Of a stretch of DNA of 64,000 nt, positions 37,776 through 46,547 are shown piece by piece (position 1 is the stretch's first letter; each line of letters opens with the position of its first letter). This DNA is from Neodontobutis hainanensis. Taxonomy: Eukaryota > Chordata > Actinopteri > Gobiiformes > Odontobutidae. Made by a program: the position numbers and the translations under genes. The stretch spans positions 26,113 to 90,112 of the forward strand of contig JALDNG010000745.1 in the NCBI GenBank assembly GCA_024349245.1, written 5' to 3'. The notes beneath the pieces were generated by a model. That model was given only the letters and a program-made list of their open reading frames with translations, was not told the DNA's origin and made no database searches.

Positions 37776-38467
37776 TGTAACAATTATTGACAATCTGAAA
37801 ACTAAATAGTGTGTTGTATACCTACAGCAAATGCTTATGGTGCACAGTAAAATGACAATAAGAAGCATTTTTATTCCAGCCCGTAGCTCTGAAACTTTCA
37901 CCCTCTGCACTTAAACATTTTTTTTTCTCTTTCTGACACTCGTACACACAGTGAGGAGGCTGCACAGATTTTCACACTCGGCTCTCAGAATCAAAGGCTT
38001 GAACAGCGAATCCTCGCACCACAGCTGGCCTCCATCACTGACATCATCTCGGAGCACTCGAGTACTTGCCTTTCTCCACAGCGCTCTATTTCTTTTTGCC
38101 GCATTAATACCTCATCTCTCACAGACAAAACGATAACAAAGAGAACAAATGCTCATTGTGTCTGGAGGGCTGTCAGGGACAACACCAGATTCTTCAGAGG
38201 TTTGTGTGGATGAGACACAGGTACTACAATAAGACGTCGCCATTCACAAAGTGTGGATACATTTATGTTCTGAATAATTTAGCAACCAAAGCCACTGTGA
38301 AGTTTAAAGATACGACTGAAAACATTGTACTTGGACAAAAAAAAAGAATAAAATCAAACACTGGAATTTAAAGATTTGATAGATAGAGGCATCTGGACAT
38401 TGGTTTCAGATGCTTTGACCTTTTAAATAAAAACAATCAATTAGATTTATATTGTGTTTGGCTCCTT
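37773..38467. other. Unannotated DNA
   Basis: No gene or repeat recognised. Confidence 0.45.
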
Positions 38468-38660
38468 GAGAGTGACTCAAGGTTGAACCGCCAACCTTGA
38501 GTCACTCTCCCCACAGTTCATACTGTTGTTGTGTCCTTGTGCAAGACACTTAACCCCCCCTTGCCTCCAGTGGTGTTCCAGCTGTAACACTGGTGAATTT
38601 AAGCTCAATGTAAGTCGCTTTGGATAAAAGCTTTATTCATCAGATTAATGTAAATGTAAA
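38468..38660 (+). repeat. Folded-back SINE with L2-like 3' tail
   Basis: The left edge is a perfect 18-bp inverted repeat: GAGAGTGACTCAAGGTTG (38468-38485), 6-base loop, and its reverse complement (38492-38509). The stretch TTGAACCGCCAACCTT is the SINE B-box region in reverse, joined to a forward body (ACAGTTCATACTGTTGTTGT, then GTCCTTGTGCAAGACACT). The 3' end GTAAGTCGCTTTGGATAAAA and TGTAAATGTAAAT resembles the L2 tail at 26260-26315, not the GCGCTATATAAAT tail of the SINE at 32335. It is thus a rearranged copy. Confidence 0.7.
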
Positions 38661-38953
38661 TAGAGGGCGCCCCACAATGTCCTGAATGACAGAGAACCTC
38701 CACAGGCATCTATCACAGAGGTAGGGCTTACGTCACATTCTGTACTGCGACCAAACTAAAAGAGAGAGTAACATTATATTACAAATCTGGGCCTAAAGAC
38801 TTTCTGAACTGTTGCGGTGTTTCTTGTGCGGTGTGCAGAAATTCTGTTAAAACACAAACATTTGAAATTCAATGAGAAACTACAACAAAAAAACTAAATA
38901 ACCAAGCTTATCAGGTTAGCTTGCTAGATAACCGCTTCCACAGAAAAGGCCTA

Positions 38954-39100
38954 GTGCATGGGGCACAGGGTGTAGAGAGAGCAGTCATCCTATAACCAAA
39001 AGGTTGACAGTTCGATTACCGCTCTCCCCACAGTTCATATTGTTGTTGTGTCCTTGGGCAAGACACTTCACCCACCTTGCTTCCAGTGTCTTGTGGCATA
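38954..39100 (+). repeat. tRNA-derived SINE, 3'-truncated
   Basis: Head with GAGAGAGCAGTCATCCTATA and B-box-like AGTTCGATTACC, then GTCCTTGGGCAAGACACT and CACCCACCTTGCTTCCAGTG. It stops where the full copy continues with the GTATGAATG region, so the 3' half and tail are absent. Confidence 0.75.
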
Positions 39101-39587
39101 AATAAATCCAATCAATTATTATTATGTGCTTTGATAACCTGTCAGTAACCGGCAATTACCAGATAATCATGTCCAATTACACCAATGCATAATTATTGTT
39201 TCTTTGTCGCTAAACACATTAATAACTAATATTGGCACAGAATTGGTTCGAACTAGCCGCGGTTTTATTAAACGCTTATAAATATTAAAGAAAAATTACT
39301 GTATGTGTTTTTCTTGTATATAAAAAAAAGTTTAATTAACTAATAGCATATTGTAATAAGAAACAGCTGCAACAAAGACCATATGACGTCATCTTTAGAA
39401 AATGGGAAAGTTCAGAAAGTACTGGAAACTTTGCTCACATGGTGCATGTTTTTGAGTTGTGTTGACCCTATATTACTCTACACCAACTTGTCAACACTGA
39501 TCATACAGAAAAAGTGTCTATTCCAGCACTGGATATGTCTGCTCACATTGAGAAACAGCACAAAAAACAAAACTGACACATCAGCTT
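39101..39587. other. Unannotated AT-rich DNA
   Basis: No gene. It may contain the outer part of the piggyBac-like remnant that follows, but no terminal repeat could be fixed. Confidence 0.4.
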
Positions 39588-40212
39588 TCAGTCTTTCAAG
39601 TCTTTTACCTGTAAATGCAGGATGGACACAGACACGTCCCGTGTGTACATCCACTTCATCTCACAGATTTTCTTGTGGATTTTCTGGTGAGAGCATGCCC
39701 TCTGGGGCATCCTTTTCTGCTCTCCCTGTGTGTGCCACATACTCCAAACTTCATGCTGGCCAGGTCCATGTACAGTTTGGGACTTTTCCCTTTTTTGCAG
39801 CATTTTTGTCAGTGTCGCTGCACATTTTTTCTGACTGAGTCAGTGGCAAAAAACAATAGAAAAGGTTTTTTTGGACTATGGGTGGAAAATGTCTCTACCT
39901 GGACCCCTGCTGAAACCTGTTTACTGCAGGGGTAGTGTCAGCCTCCTCCTCTGTCTTCCAGGGCTCAGAGTCGAGGTGTGGCTCTGCTGCCGGAGCCAGA
40001 GGAGATGTCGTGGGCGTGCCACTAAGCCGTCTCTTCCTTGTTGCAGACTTCAGAGTAGTAGTCTGTGAGCACATTGGAATCTCCTCTTCCTCTCTCTCCT
40101 CTTCCAAAATGAAAGATGGATCATCCACTTTGTCATCAAAGTCTTCACTGTCCAGCTCAGACTCTGGCTCTGTGTCTCCCTCAGCTCCTTCCACCATAAA
40201 GAAGAGCTCCAA
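39588..40212 (-). pseudogene. piggyBac-like transposase remnant with internal deletion
   Basis: On the minus strand an acidic N-terminus starts at 40212 (MELFFMVEGAEGDTEPESE ... FDDKVDDPSFILEEE) and passes into TSPLAPAAEP and WKTEEEADTTPAVNRF. After a frameshift come HSPKKPFLLFFATDSV and DTDKNAAKKGK, resembling the start of the piggyBac DDE domain (SPLxLFxLFF ... NTNKNA). The reading then jumps to a Cys/His-rich tail (HTQGEQKRMPQRACSHQK, then GRVCVHPAFTGK). This resembles the C-terminal cysteine-rich domain (CxxC ... LCVxPCF). The catalytic core of several hundred residues is missing. Terminal repeats and TTAA duplications were not located. The 151-codon plus-strand frame across the same DNA is antisense shadow. 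Confidence 0.6.
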
Positions 40213-40682
40213 AGCTCATTCCACATTCAGTAGTCTCCTCATCGCACAAAACAGAAAAACTACTAAACTACAAACACAATAAAAACTACACTAACACTAA
40301 ATATACACTCCAGACATGCTAAACATCCCAATTCAATCAAATCTCAAAACTTGCTATTGCTATCTATCGCTTTCTCTTTTGCTGCCATAACTCCCACAAG
40401 TTTCCCCAGCAACCACATGTCACATGCTGCCATATCAATTTTTGATTGGCTGATGTGGTTCATTTTTCCACCTTCCATTTTTCCTTGTGTTTATGTTTGT
40501 GTAATTTTTGTTTGTTTGGAAGAACATTTGGCCTACAAGTGCTTTCTTTATGATATTTCTTTTACTGCTTTTTCTCGCACCAATGTGACAACAATATTAT
40601 AGAAAATGCATGGTGTGTATTATTTATCATAGGTATGGTTTTACTTGGCCTAGCAACATAATTTAATAACTGGTGCCAGAGG
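40213..40682. other. Unannotated DNA next to the piggyBac-like remnant
   Basis: This may contain 5' non-coding sequence of that element. No gene is visible. Confidence 0.4.
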
Positions 40683-40926
40683 AGCAACTCAGGTGGCTCG
40701 GGCATCTGGACGCCTCCCTAGGGAGGTGTTGTATGTCCCACCGGGAGGAGGCTTTGGGGAAGATCTAGGACACACTGGATGTCTCTCAGTTGGCCTGGAA
40801 CGCCTCGGTATTCTCCCGATAGAGCTGGAGGAAGTGTCTAGGGAGAGGGAAGACTGGGTGTCTCTGCTTAGACTGCCGCCCCCGCGACCCGGCCCCGGAT
40901 AAGCAAAAGAAGATGGATGGATAGAG
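40683..40926 (+). pseudogene. RTE-clade (Rex3-like) LINE, 3' end
   Basis: The frame reads ASGRLPREVLYVPPGGGFGE, then LERLGILPIELEEVSRERED and WVSLLRLPPPRPGPG before the stop near 40902. This is the conserved C-terminal tail of the RTE/Rex3-type ORF (WERLGxPPEELEEVxxEREVWxSLLRLLPPRPxPG). The DNA ends GGCCCCGGATAAGC, then AAAAGAAGATGGATGGATAG. GATG repeats at the 3' end are a known feature of Rex3. This is a strongly 5'-truncated copy, typical of this family. A second, older fragment on the other strand is at 48353-48544. Confidence 0.75.
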
Positions 40927-41130
40927 GTTTAGGCTGTTATTCAACACAAGAGGTACTAGTAAATCCCAAAAATATATAATACAGTAAAATCATGGTTAAA
41001 CTGCAGGCCATTTTTATACTGAGCTCTTTCTAGAAATACTTGGTTTTTCAGTGAAAATGACGGTTCAAAAGGCTTGCTGTGCCTAGTTACCGTTGCTAAG
41101 CTGTAGTTACATGTGTGAGGTTTGAAGACC

Positions 41131-41135
41131 GTCAT
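41131..41135. repeat. Target-site duplication, left copy
   Basis: GTCAT precedes the left LTR and is repeated exactly at 46470-46474. A 5-bp duplication is normal for Ty3/Gypsy integrases. Confidence 0.9.
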
Positions 41136-41618
41136 TGTTATGTTCCGGTCGGATAACCCAAACGCAGGCACACACGCATACAGTTCACAAAAACAAGTTT
41201 ATTTAAATGATCAACTTATAACTGTCGGTTTCTTCGGGATAACGAGGGGTAGCAGGGTCCGGACCGGGTTGAGCTGGAGCGTGAGCTGAAGGACCGGCGA
41301 GGCTCAGGGATGACCGAGGAGGCGAGAACCGGACTGGAGGTAGGACGGGAAGGATCTGCGGTGAACCAAGGAAACAGGTAAGTACATACATAAATCCAAA
41401 CTCTACGAACGCGAGGCGTATTACTAACTGTAGTCAATGTTACGATCTGGCGCCGAGGAGCAGGCTGCGGTGCTTCTTATTCCCTCTTGATTGTTCACTC
41501 GGCTCAGCTGGGCTTGCGCGGCGCTCCCGCACACCTGTCTCCTCTCTGCGAATCCGTAGGGGCGGGGAGTCGGCACGGAGGCCACGGCCAACTGTGCCGA
41601 GTCCTGATCCCCGTGACA
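41136..41618 (-). repeat. Left LTR (3' LTR in transcription sense)
   Basis: 483 bp, from TGTTATGTTCCGG to CCGTGACA on the plus strand (TGTCACGG ... CATAACA in transcription sense, with TG...CA ends). The AATAAA polyadenylation signal in sense is at 41198-41203. Aligned by eye with the right LTR it shows three substitutions and seven indels of 1-4 bp. Confidence 0.95.
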
Positions 41619-41621
41619 GTA

Positions 41622-41629
41622 CCCCCTCT
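41622..41629 (-). promoter_or_regulatory. Polypurine tract for plus-strand priming
   Basis: The sense sequence AGAGGGGG ends three bases before the 3' LTR. This is the expected position and composition for the polypurine tract that survives RNase H and primes second-strand DNA. Confidence 0.75.
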
Positions 41630-41689
41630 ATGGACGCCACCTGGCGGCCTATCCCGTTTCTCCGGATGGCGTAGAAAAATTCTCGGATC

Positions 41690-41903
41690 AGGATGGATCC
41701 AGAATGTTTCTCCGTGGCACCCAACAGCGTTCCTCGGCCCATAACCCTCCCAATCCACTAAAAACTGAAGGCCTCGACCCGGCGCGTACATCCATAATCC
41801 GCCGTACCGTGCACGCTGGGTGATCGTCAATCATCCTGGGCGGCGGCGGGGGAGGACAGGGGGGACTCAATGGACTGGAGCTGACCGGCTTGATCCTGGA
41901 CAC
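41690..41903 (-). pseudogene. Chromodomain and C-terminal tail of the integrase
   Basis: HVSRIKPV near 41903 and a proline run (PPCPPPPPPR) precede the chromodomain. The domain is split over two frames: ACTVRRIMDVR at about 41816-41784, GRGLQFLVDWEGYGP at about 41779-41735 in another frame, then EERCWVPRRNILDP in the first frame to 41690. These match the chromodomain aromatic and acidic positions (YxVxxIxxxR ... YLVxWxGYxxxxxxWxP). Chromodomains of chromoviruses direct integration to modified histones. At least two small indels disrupt the domain here. Confidence 0.85.
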
Positions 41904-42950
41904 GTGGAAGGTAGGGTGAATCCTAAGGGACCGAGGGAGCTTGAGTCGAACTGCCGCCGGGTTGATGACCTTCTCTATTTGAGCGGGCGATGAACCGTGG
42001 TGCCAATTTTGTAGCTTCCACCCGTAACGGCAAGTCCCTGGATGACAGCCAGACCTTCTGACCCGGAGAGTATCTAGGGGCGGGGGTGCGGTGTCGGTTG
42101 GCTTGGACTTGCGATTGAGCCGAGGCCCGCACCAGAGCTGATCGGGCCCTTCTCCAGACCTGATGGCACCGTCTCAAGTGATCCTGAATGGACGGAACTG
42201 CCAGCTCTTGTTCCTGGTCAGAAAATAAAGGGGGTTGGTAACCATAACAGCATTGGAAGGAGACATACCCAGGAGGTGTTCACCAACGTGTTGTGGGCAT
42301 ATTCTACCCATGGCAGCTGAGCACTCCAACTTGCCGGATTGGCAGATGAGGTGCACCTCAGGGCCGCCTCCATCTGTTGGTTCGCCCTTTCCGTCTGTCC
42401 GTTTGTCTGTGGATGATACCCAGAGGAGAGACTAACCTTCATCTCTAACGCCGTGCAAAATGCCTTCCAAACCTGGGAGGTGAACTGTGGACCTCTGTCT
42501 GACACAATGTCCCGAGGAATCCCGTGTAGCGGAACAGATGCTTCACCAGGAGATCTGCGGTCTCTGGCGGATGGAAGCTTGGTCAGCGGCACAAAGTGAG
42601 CTGTTTTGGAGAAGCGATCAACGATCGTCAGCACCACCGTATGTACGCTCGATGGCGGGAGTCCCGTAACGAAGTCCAAAGCCACATGAGACCACGGCCG
42701 GCTGGGAATAGGTAGTGGCTGTAACAGTCCGCTGGGGAAGTCGATGGAGGGCCTTATTCTGGGAACAAACTGGACAAGCTGCGATGTAGTCCTTAGTGTC
42801 TCTGTCCATGGTGGGCCACCAAAATTTGCTGCGTAGGACAGCCAGGGTGCGACCCATCCCTGGATGGCACGTGAGTCGGGTCCCATGGGCCCAGTGTAAC
42901 ACCTCCGACCTGACAGGATCTGGTACAAACATAGCGTTAGCCGGCCCTGT
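41904..42950 (-). pseudogene. Integrase (zinc-binding and catalytic core)
   Basis: The N-terminal HHCC zinc finger lies at about 42896-42760 (HWAHGTRLTCHPG ... CPVCSQNK). A frameshift separates it from the core. The core is open from about 42690 to 42260 and keeps the catalytic triad: Asp in VALDFVTGL (about 42676), Asp in IVSDRGPQF (about 42499) and Glu in NGQTERANQ (about 42391). The last two are 35 residues apart, the canonical D-D-35-E spacing. Beyond WVEYAHNTL the frame shifts again, then the C-terminal part continues (RYSPGQKVWLSSRDLPLR near 42090-42040). The core is the best-preserved part of pol. Confidence 0.9.
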
Positions 42951-43048
42951 CCCGGATCGGGTGCAGGCGTTGAGCCACCCGGACTCGATCTTCTATTTCC
43001 CAGGTGAGGGTTGCCAGAATGCGCGACTGGGGCAGGATGTGCTCCTCC

Positions 43049-43566
43049 TCAGGCGCCGACTGCTCCGTGGAAAAACTCTGGATAGTGCATCTGGTTTGAT
43101 GTTCCTGGAACCTGGGCGATAAGTAAGCACAAAATTAAAACGGTCAAAAACAATGCCCACCTTGCCTGCCGAGAGTTCAGTCTCTTTGCTGTCTGTATGT
43201 AGGTCAGGTTCTTATGGTCGGACCAGACCACAAACGGTTGAATGGCCCCCTCCAGCCAATGACGCCACTCCTCTAAGGCCAACTTGACCGCCAGGAGCTC
43301 TCTGTTCCCCACATCGTAGTTCCGCTCTGCTGCCGAGCTTACGTGAGTAGTAGGCGCAGGGGTGGAGCTTCTGGTCAGTGGAAGAGCGCTGGGAAAGAAC
43401 TGCTCCTACTCCCGTCTCGAGCGTCGACCTCCACCACAAACTGCAGTTCAGGATCTGGCTGTATGAGTACAGGGGCCGGCGTAAACCGCTGCTTCAGGTC
43501 CTTGAATGCTCCTTCTGCCTCCGGAGTCCAGACAAAAGGTCGCGCAGTGGACGTAAGAGCCGTCAA
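43049..43566 (-). pseudogene. RNase H domain
   Basis: In order: FVWTPEAEGAFKDLKQRF, FVVEVDARDG (first acidic residue VDA), GVGAVLSQRS in a shifted frame, then CAYYSRKLGS, NRELLAVKLALEEWRHWLEG and VVWSDHKNLTYI (the SDHKNL acidic site), ending LNSRQARWALF. This is the Gypsy RT-linked RNase H, which degrades the RNA strand during reverse transcription. Two or three indels break the frame. Confidence 0.9.
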
Positions 43567-44372
43567 AGGCGTTGCCAGTCTACTGAAGTTCGGATAAATC
43601 TCCTGTAGAAATTAGCAAAACCCAAAAATCGCTGAACCTCCTTGCGGCTGGACGGAACCGGCCACTCCTTACGCCGTAACCTTCTCCGGGTCCATTTGGA
43701 TCTGTCCCTGCGCGATAATGTAGCCGAGGAAGGTAACGGACGGTGCGTGGAACTCACATTTCTCGGCCTTCACAAACAGCTTATTCTCTAATAGTCTCTG
43801 TAGTACTCTCGGACGTGCCTCTGGTGTTCCTCCAAGTCTTTAGAAAAAATCAAGATATCATCCAAATAAACAAAAACAAACCGTCCAATCATGTCCCGTA
43901 AAACATCGTTAACTAGGTTCTGGAAAACCGCAGGGGCATTCGTGAGTCGAACGGCATCACCAGATACTCGAAATGGCCCAAAGGAGTGTTAAAAGCGGTC
44001 TTCCACTTATCCTCCCTAATACGCACCAAATGGTATGCGTTACGGAGGTCTAGTTTAGTGAAAATCCTGGATCCCCGAGTGAAAACAGAGCTGATCAACG
44101 GGAGTGGGTATTTGTTCTTTATGGTGATCTTGTTTAGCCCCGGTAATCTATGCATGGTCTCAATGATTTGTCCTTCTTGTCCACAAAGAAAAACCCCGCA
44201 CCTACCGGAGAGGACGAGGTTGTATTATCCCGGCTGCCAAGGACTCCTGGATGTATTTTTCCATCGCCTCGTTCTCTGGTCTCGAGATGGTGTAGAGACG
44301 GCTGTGGGGGAGAGGAGCACCTGGAAGGAGGTCGATGGCGCAGTCATAGGGTCGGTGAGGTGGAAGCGACAA
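43567..44372 (-). pseudogene. Reverse transcriptase
   Basis: It starts near PPHRPYDCAIDLLPGAPLP (about 44360) and continues through YIQESLAAGIIQPR (about 44255). After a frameshift come GAGFFFVDKKDKSLRP, NKITIKNKYPLPLI and TKLDLRNAYHLVRI (about 44070). Then NAPAVFQNLVND leads to the active site FVYLDDILIF with YLDD at 43868-43857. The thumb region reads SRKEVQRFLGFANFYRRFIR near 43640. The catalytic YLDD is intact. Frameshifts lie between the fingers and palm and again after the palm. Confidence 0.9.
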
Positions 44373-45044
44373 AGCCTGATGCTTACAAAACACCGCCGAC
44401 AGGTCGTGGTAGATGGACGGAACCGAAGACAGATCCGTAGGTTCAGGTACCGGGTTGGATCTAGAGGAAACAGGGGGCAAAGCAGACTGCAGGCAAGATA
44501 AATGGCAAAAGTTACTCCATGACACCACTTGGTATGTTGCCCAGTCTATGTGGGGGTTATGTTGTCTTAGCCAAGGTAGACCCAATACAATAGGAGTGTG
44601 CACACACTCAAAAATGTAAAAACTAATAGTTTCTTTATGATTACCCGACAGGAGGAAGGTTACGGGAATCGTCTGTTCTCTGATCTGGGTCAGCACCTCT
44701 CCGTTCAAAGCCTTAACTTCCAACGGCACCTCCAACGGCACAGTCCGGATGCCCAACCTCTTAGCCACTCCCCGGTCTAAAAGGCTTTCATCCGCTCCTG
44801 AATCAATCATAACCTCAAAAGATCGGGTCCGATCTGTTAAAATAATCGTTCCCTCCATTCTCACAGGCTTGGGAGATGAATGGACTTGGCTCAGCAGTAC
44901 CTCTCCCATTACTGCCGAGCCCCCTTTCCGGACGGAGAGGACACGAAGCCGGAAATGTCCTAACCGCCCGCAGTAGAGGCAGCTCCCAGTACTGACTCGG
45001 CGTAGTCTCTCCTCCTCAGTCAGATGAGTTCGGCCCACTTGCAT
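44373..45044 (-). pseudogene. Gag zinc knuckle and aspartic protease
   Basis: One open frame (44202-45044) covers the end of Gag, the protease and the start of RT. The zinc knuckle CLYCGRLGH is at 44981-44955. The fourth ligand of CCHC is not in frame because of a nearby one-base shift (the triplets for a Cys-Pro pair lie in the next frame). The protease signature FEVMIDSGADESLLDR has its catalytic Asp at about 44804, and the C-terminal hydrophobic strand PIVLGLPWL is near 44590. Such proteases cut the Gag-Pol precursor as dimers. Confidence 0.9.
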
Positions 45045-45961
45045 GGGTTCAGGTGCGGCTGGTTGCAGTGGCCTACTCGGTGGATCCGGATAACCGCTGG
45101 TTAGGCCTCCTCAGTCTCGTCCGCCACCCCGCGGTTCTCTCTCGTTTGGGCTGGGAAAAACCCCCTTGAGGCGCGGTGATTCCCGGCCGTGGACTTGTAG
45201 CTGACCTCTGTGATGCCTGTAGGTCGGCCTTCTCCTCTGTCGCTCCCGTGGCGGTTATCAATCCTGATGACCCCGTAATGAGTTCATTTAGGCTCTCTGG
45301 TGGATCCCGTGCCGCCATCTCGTCCTTAAGTTCCTCGGAAATGGCATTCAAAAATGCTCCACGAAGAGCCTCCTCGTTCCACCCGCTCTCGCGGCTAGTG
45401 ATCGAAACTCGATCGCGAATTCCGCCACACTGCGATTACCCTGTCGAATTGAAAACAGTCTTTTAGTAGCCTCCTCTCCTCGAACCGGATGATCAAAGAT
45501 CATTCTCATCTCCGTGATGAAGGCAGCGTAGGAGAAACATACAGCTTCCTGTCTCTCCCAAACAGCCGAGGCCCAGTCTAATGCCTGCCCCTCAAACAGC
45601 CTATTAAAAGGCGATTCTTGAGCGTTCACTCTTGTAAGTCTGTGACTGTTGTTCAAAAACTAGGGAGCACTGTGTTAAAAACGCCCTGCATGACCCCAGA
45701 TCTCCACTATACGGTGCCGGCGGTGGTACATACCCCTCTCTGTACCCGGAGGCGGTGCCTCCGTAGTCTGCGCGGAGAGGTTGGGAGCGCCAGTAGACGG
45801 TGGTGTGTTGAGGGCCGCCATCCTGTCGCTCAGCCCGATAGGTTGCGGGAAAACTCCTTCATGTGGTCCATGAGAGCCCGGAGAGTAGCGTCATGCTGTT
45901 CCAGAAGCGCGGTCTGAGCTGCGACCGTCTGTGGCAGGGTGTGTGGCTCTGCTGGGTTCAT
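45045..45961 (-). pseudogene. Gag
   Basis: Start ATG at 45961-45959, only 16 nt from the 5' LTR. The first 43 codons are open (MNPAEPHTLPQTVAAQ ... FSRNLSG) up to a stop at 45832-45830, caused by a frameshift. Further blocks are GYVPPPAPYSGD, LTQCSLVFEQQ, LDWASAVWERQEA, MRMIFDHPVRGEEA, SVAEFAIEFRSLAA and FLNAISEELKDEMAARDPPE. These match the sushi-type Gag domain (WAxxxWxR ... F ... VFDHP ... SVxxYxxEFRxLA). Gag assembles the virus-like particle. At least three shifts break it. Confidence 0.9.
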
Positions 45962-45965
45962 TCTG

Positions 45966-45976
45966 GCCAGATCGTA
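45966..45976 (-). promoter_or_regulatory. Primer binding site, self-priming type
   Basis: The sense sequence TACGATCTGGC starts one base after the 5' LTR. It is exactly complementary over 11 nt to GCCAGATCGTA in the LTR transcript (46295-46285). It does not begin with the TGG expected for a tRNA 3' end (complement of CCA). An 11-nt match to the element's own RNA is the hallmark of Tf1-type self-priming, which is known for the Tf1/sushi group. The match ends exactly at 11 nt on both sides. Confidence 0.75.
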
Positions 45977-45977
45977 C

Positions 45978-46469
45978 TGTTATGTTCCGGTCGGATAACC
46001 CAAACGCAGGCACACACGTACAGTTCACAAAAACAAGTTTATTTAAATGATCAACTTATAACTGTCGGTTTCTTCGGGGATAACGAGGGGTAGCAGGGTC
46101 CGGACCGGGTTGAGCTGGAGCGTGGCGAGCTGAAGGACCGGCGAGGCTCAGGGATGACCGAGGAGGCGAGAACCGGACTGGAGGTAGGGCGGGAAGGATC
46201 TGCGGTGAACCAAGGAAACAGGTAAGTACATACATAAATCCAAACTCTACGAACGCGAGACGTATTACTAACTGTAGTCAATGTTACGATCTGGCGTCGA
46301 GGAGCAGGCTGCGGTGCTTCTTATTCCCTCTTGATTGTTCACTCGGCTCAGCTGGGCTTGCTTCGCCGGCGCTCCCGCACACCTGTCTCCTCTCTGCGAA
46401 TCCGTAGGGGCGGGGGAGTCCGGCACGGAGGCCACGGCCAACTGTGCCGAGTCCTGATCCCCCGTGACA
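45978..46469 (-). repeat. Right LTR (5' LTR in transcription sense)
   Basis: 492 bp, with the same ends as the left LTR. If transcription begins at the self-primer (46295), U3 is 46469-46296 (174 nt) and R-U5 is 46295-45978 (318 nt). Confidence 0.95.
46285..46325 (-). promoter_or_regulatory. Putative core promoter and self-primer of the 5' LTR
   Basis: A TATA-like AATAAGAA lies at 46325-46318 in transcription sense, 22 bases before GCCAGATCGTA (46295-46285). If the transcript starts at the first base of the 11-nt self-primer, the TATA-like box is centred near -27, the usual distance. The start site is inferred, not shown. Confidence 0.55.
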
Positions 46470-46474
46470 GTCAT
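46470..46474. repeat. Target-site duplication, right copy
   Basis: GTCAT, identical to 41131-41135. Confidence 0.9.
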
Positions 46475-46547
46475 GTGTCAAAGGTACTGGACAATGAAAC
46501 CCTTTACATGGCTTTCAATTGAGAGCATTTTCTCTTAACATGGTAGG

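Larger units (their letters stand above)
41136..46469 (-). mobile_element. Full-length Ty3/Gypsy LTR retrotransposon, Tf1/sushi type
   Basis: A 5334-bp element lies between two LTRs and two GTCAT duplications, transcribed on the minus strand. It contains, in transcription order, Gag, zinc knuckle, aspartic protease, reverse transcriptase, RNase H, integrase and a chromodomain. This domain order, with the chromodomain after the integrase, is that of the chromovirus branch of Ty3/Gypsy, to which the vertebrate sushi elements belong. There is no envelope gene. The LTRs differ by only three substitutions, so the insertion is recent. All frames are nevertheless interrupted by small indels, so this copy should not be autonomous as written. 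It is more GC-rich than the AT-rich DNA around it. Confidence 0.95.

Noticed and set aside
37572..37910. Open frames with long IYIYIY runs on both strands
   Set aside because: They are translations of the (TA)n array, as are those at 14400-14928.
39383..39838. 151-codon plus-strand open frame
   Set aside because: It runs antisense to the piggyBac-like remnant and has no recognisable domain; the minus strand explains the sequence better.
41467..46522. Numerous plus-strand open frames across the Gypsy element
   Set aside because: They are antisense shadows of Gag-Pol, long only because of the element's higher GC.
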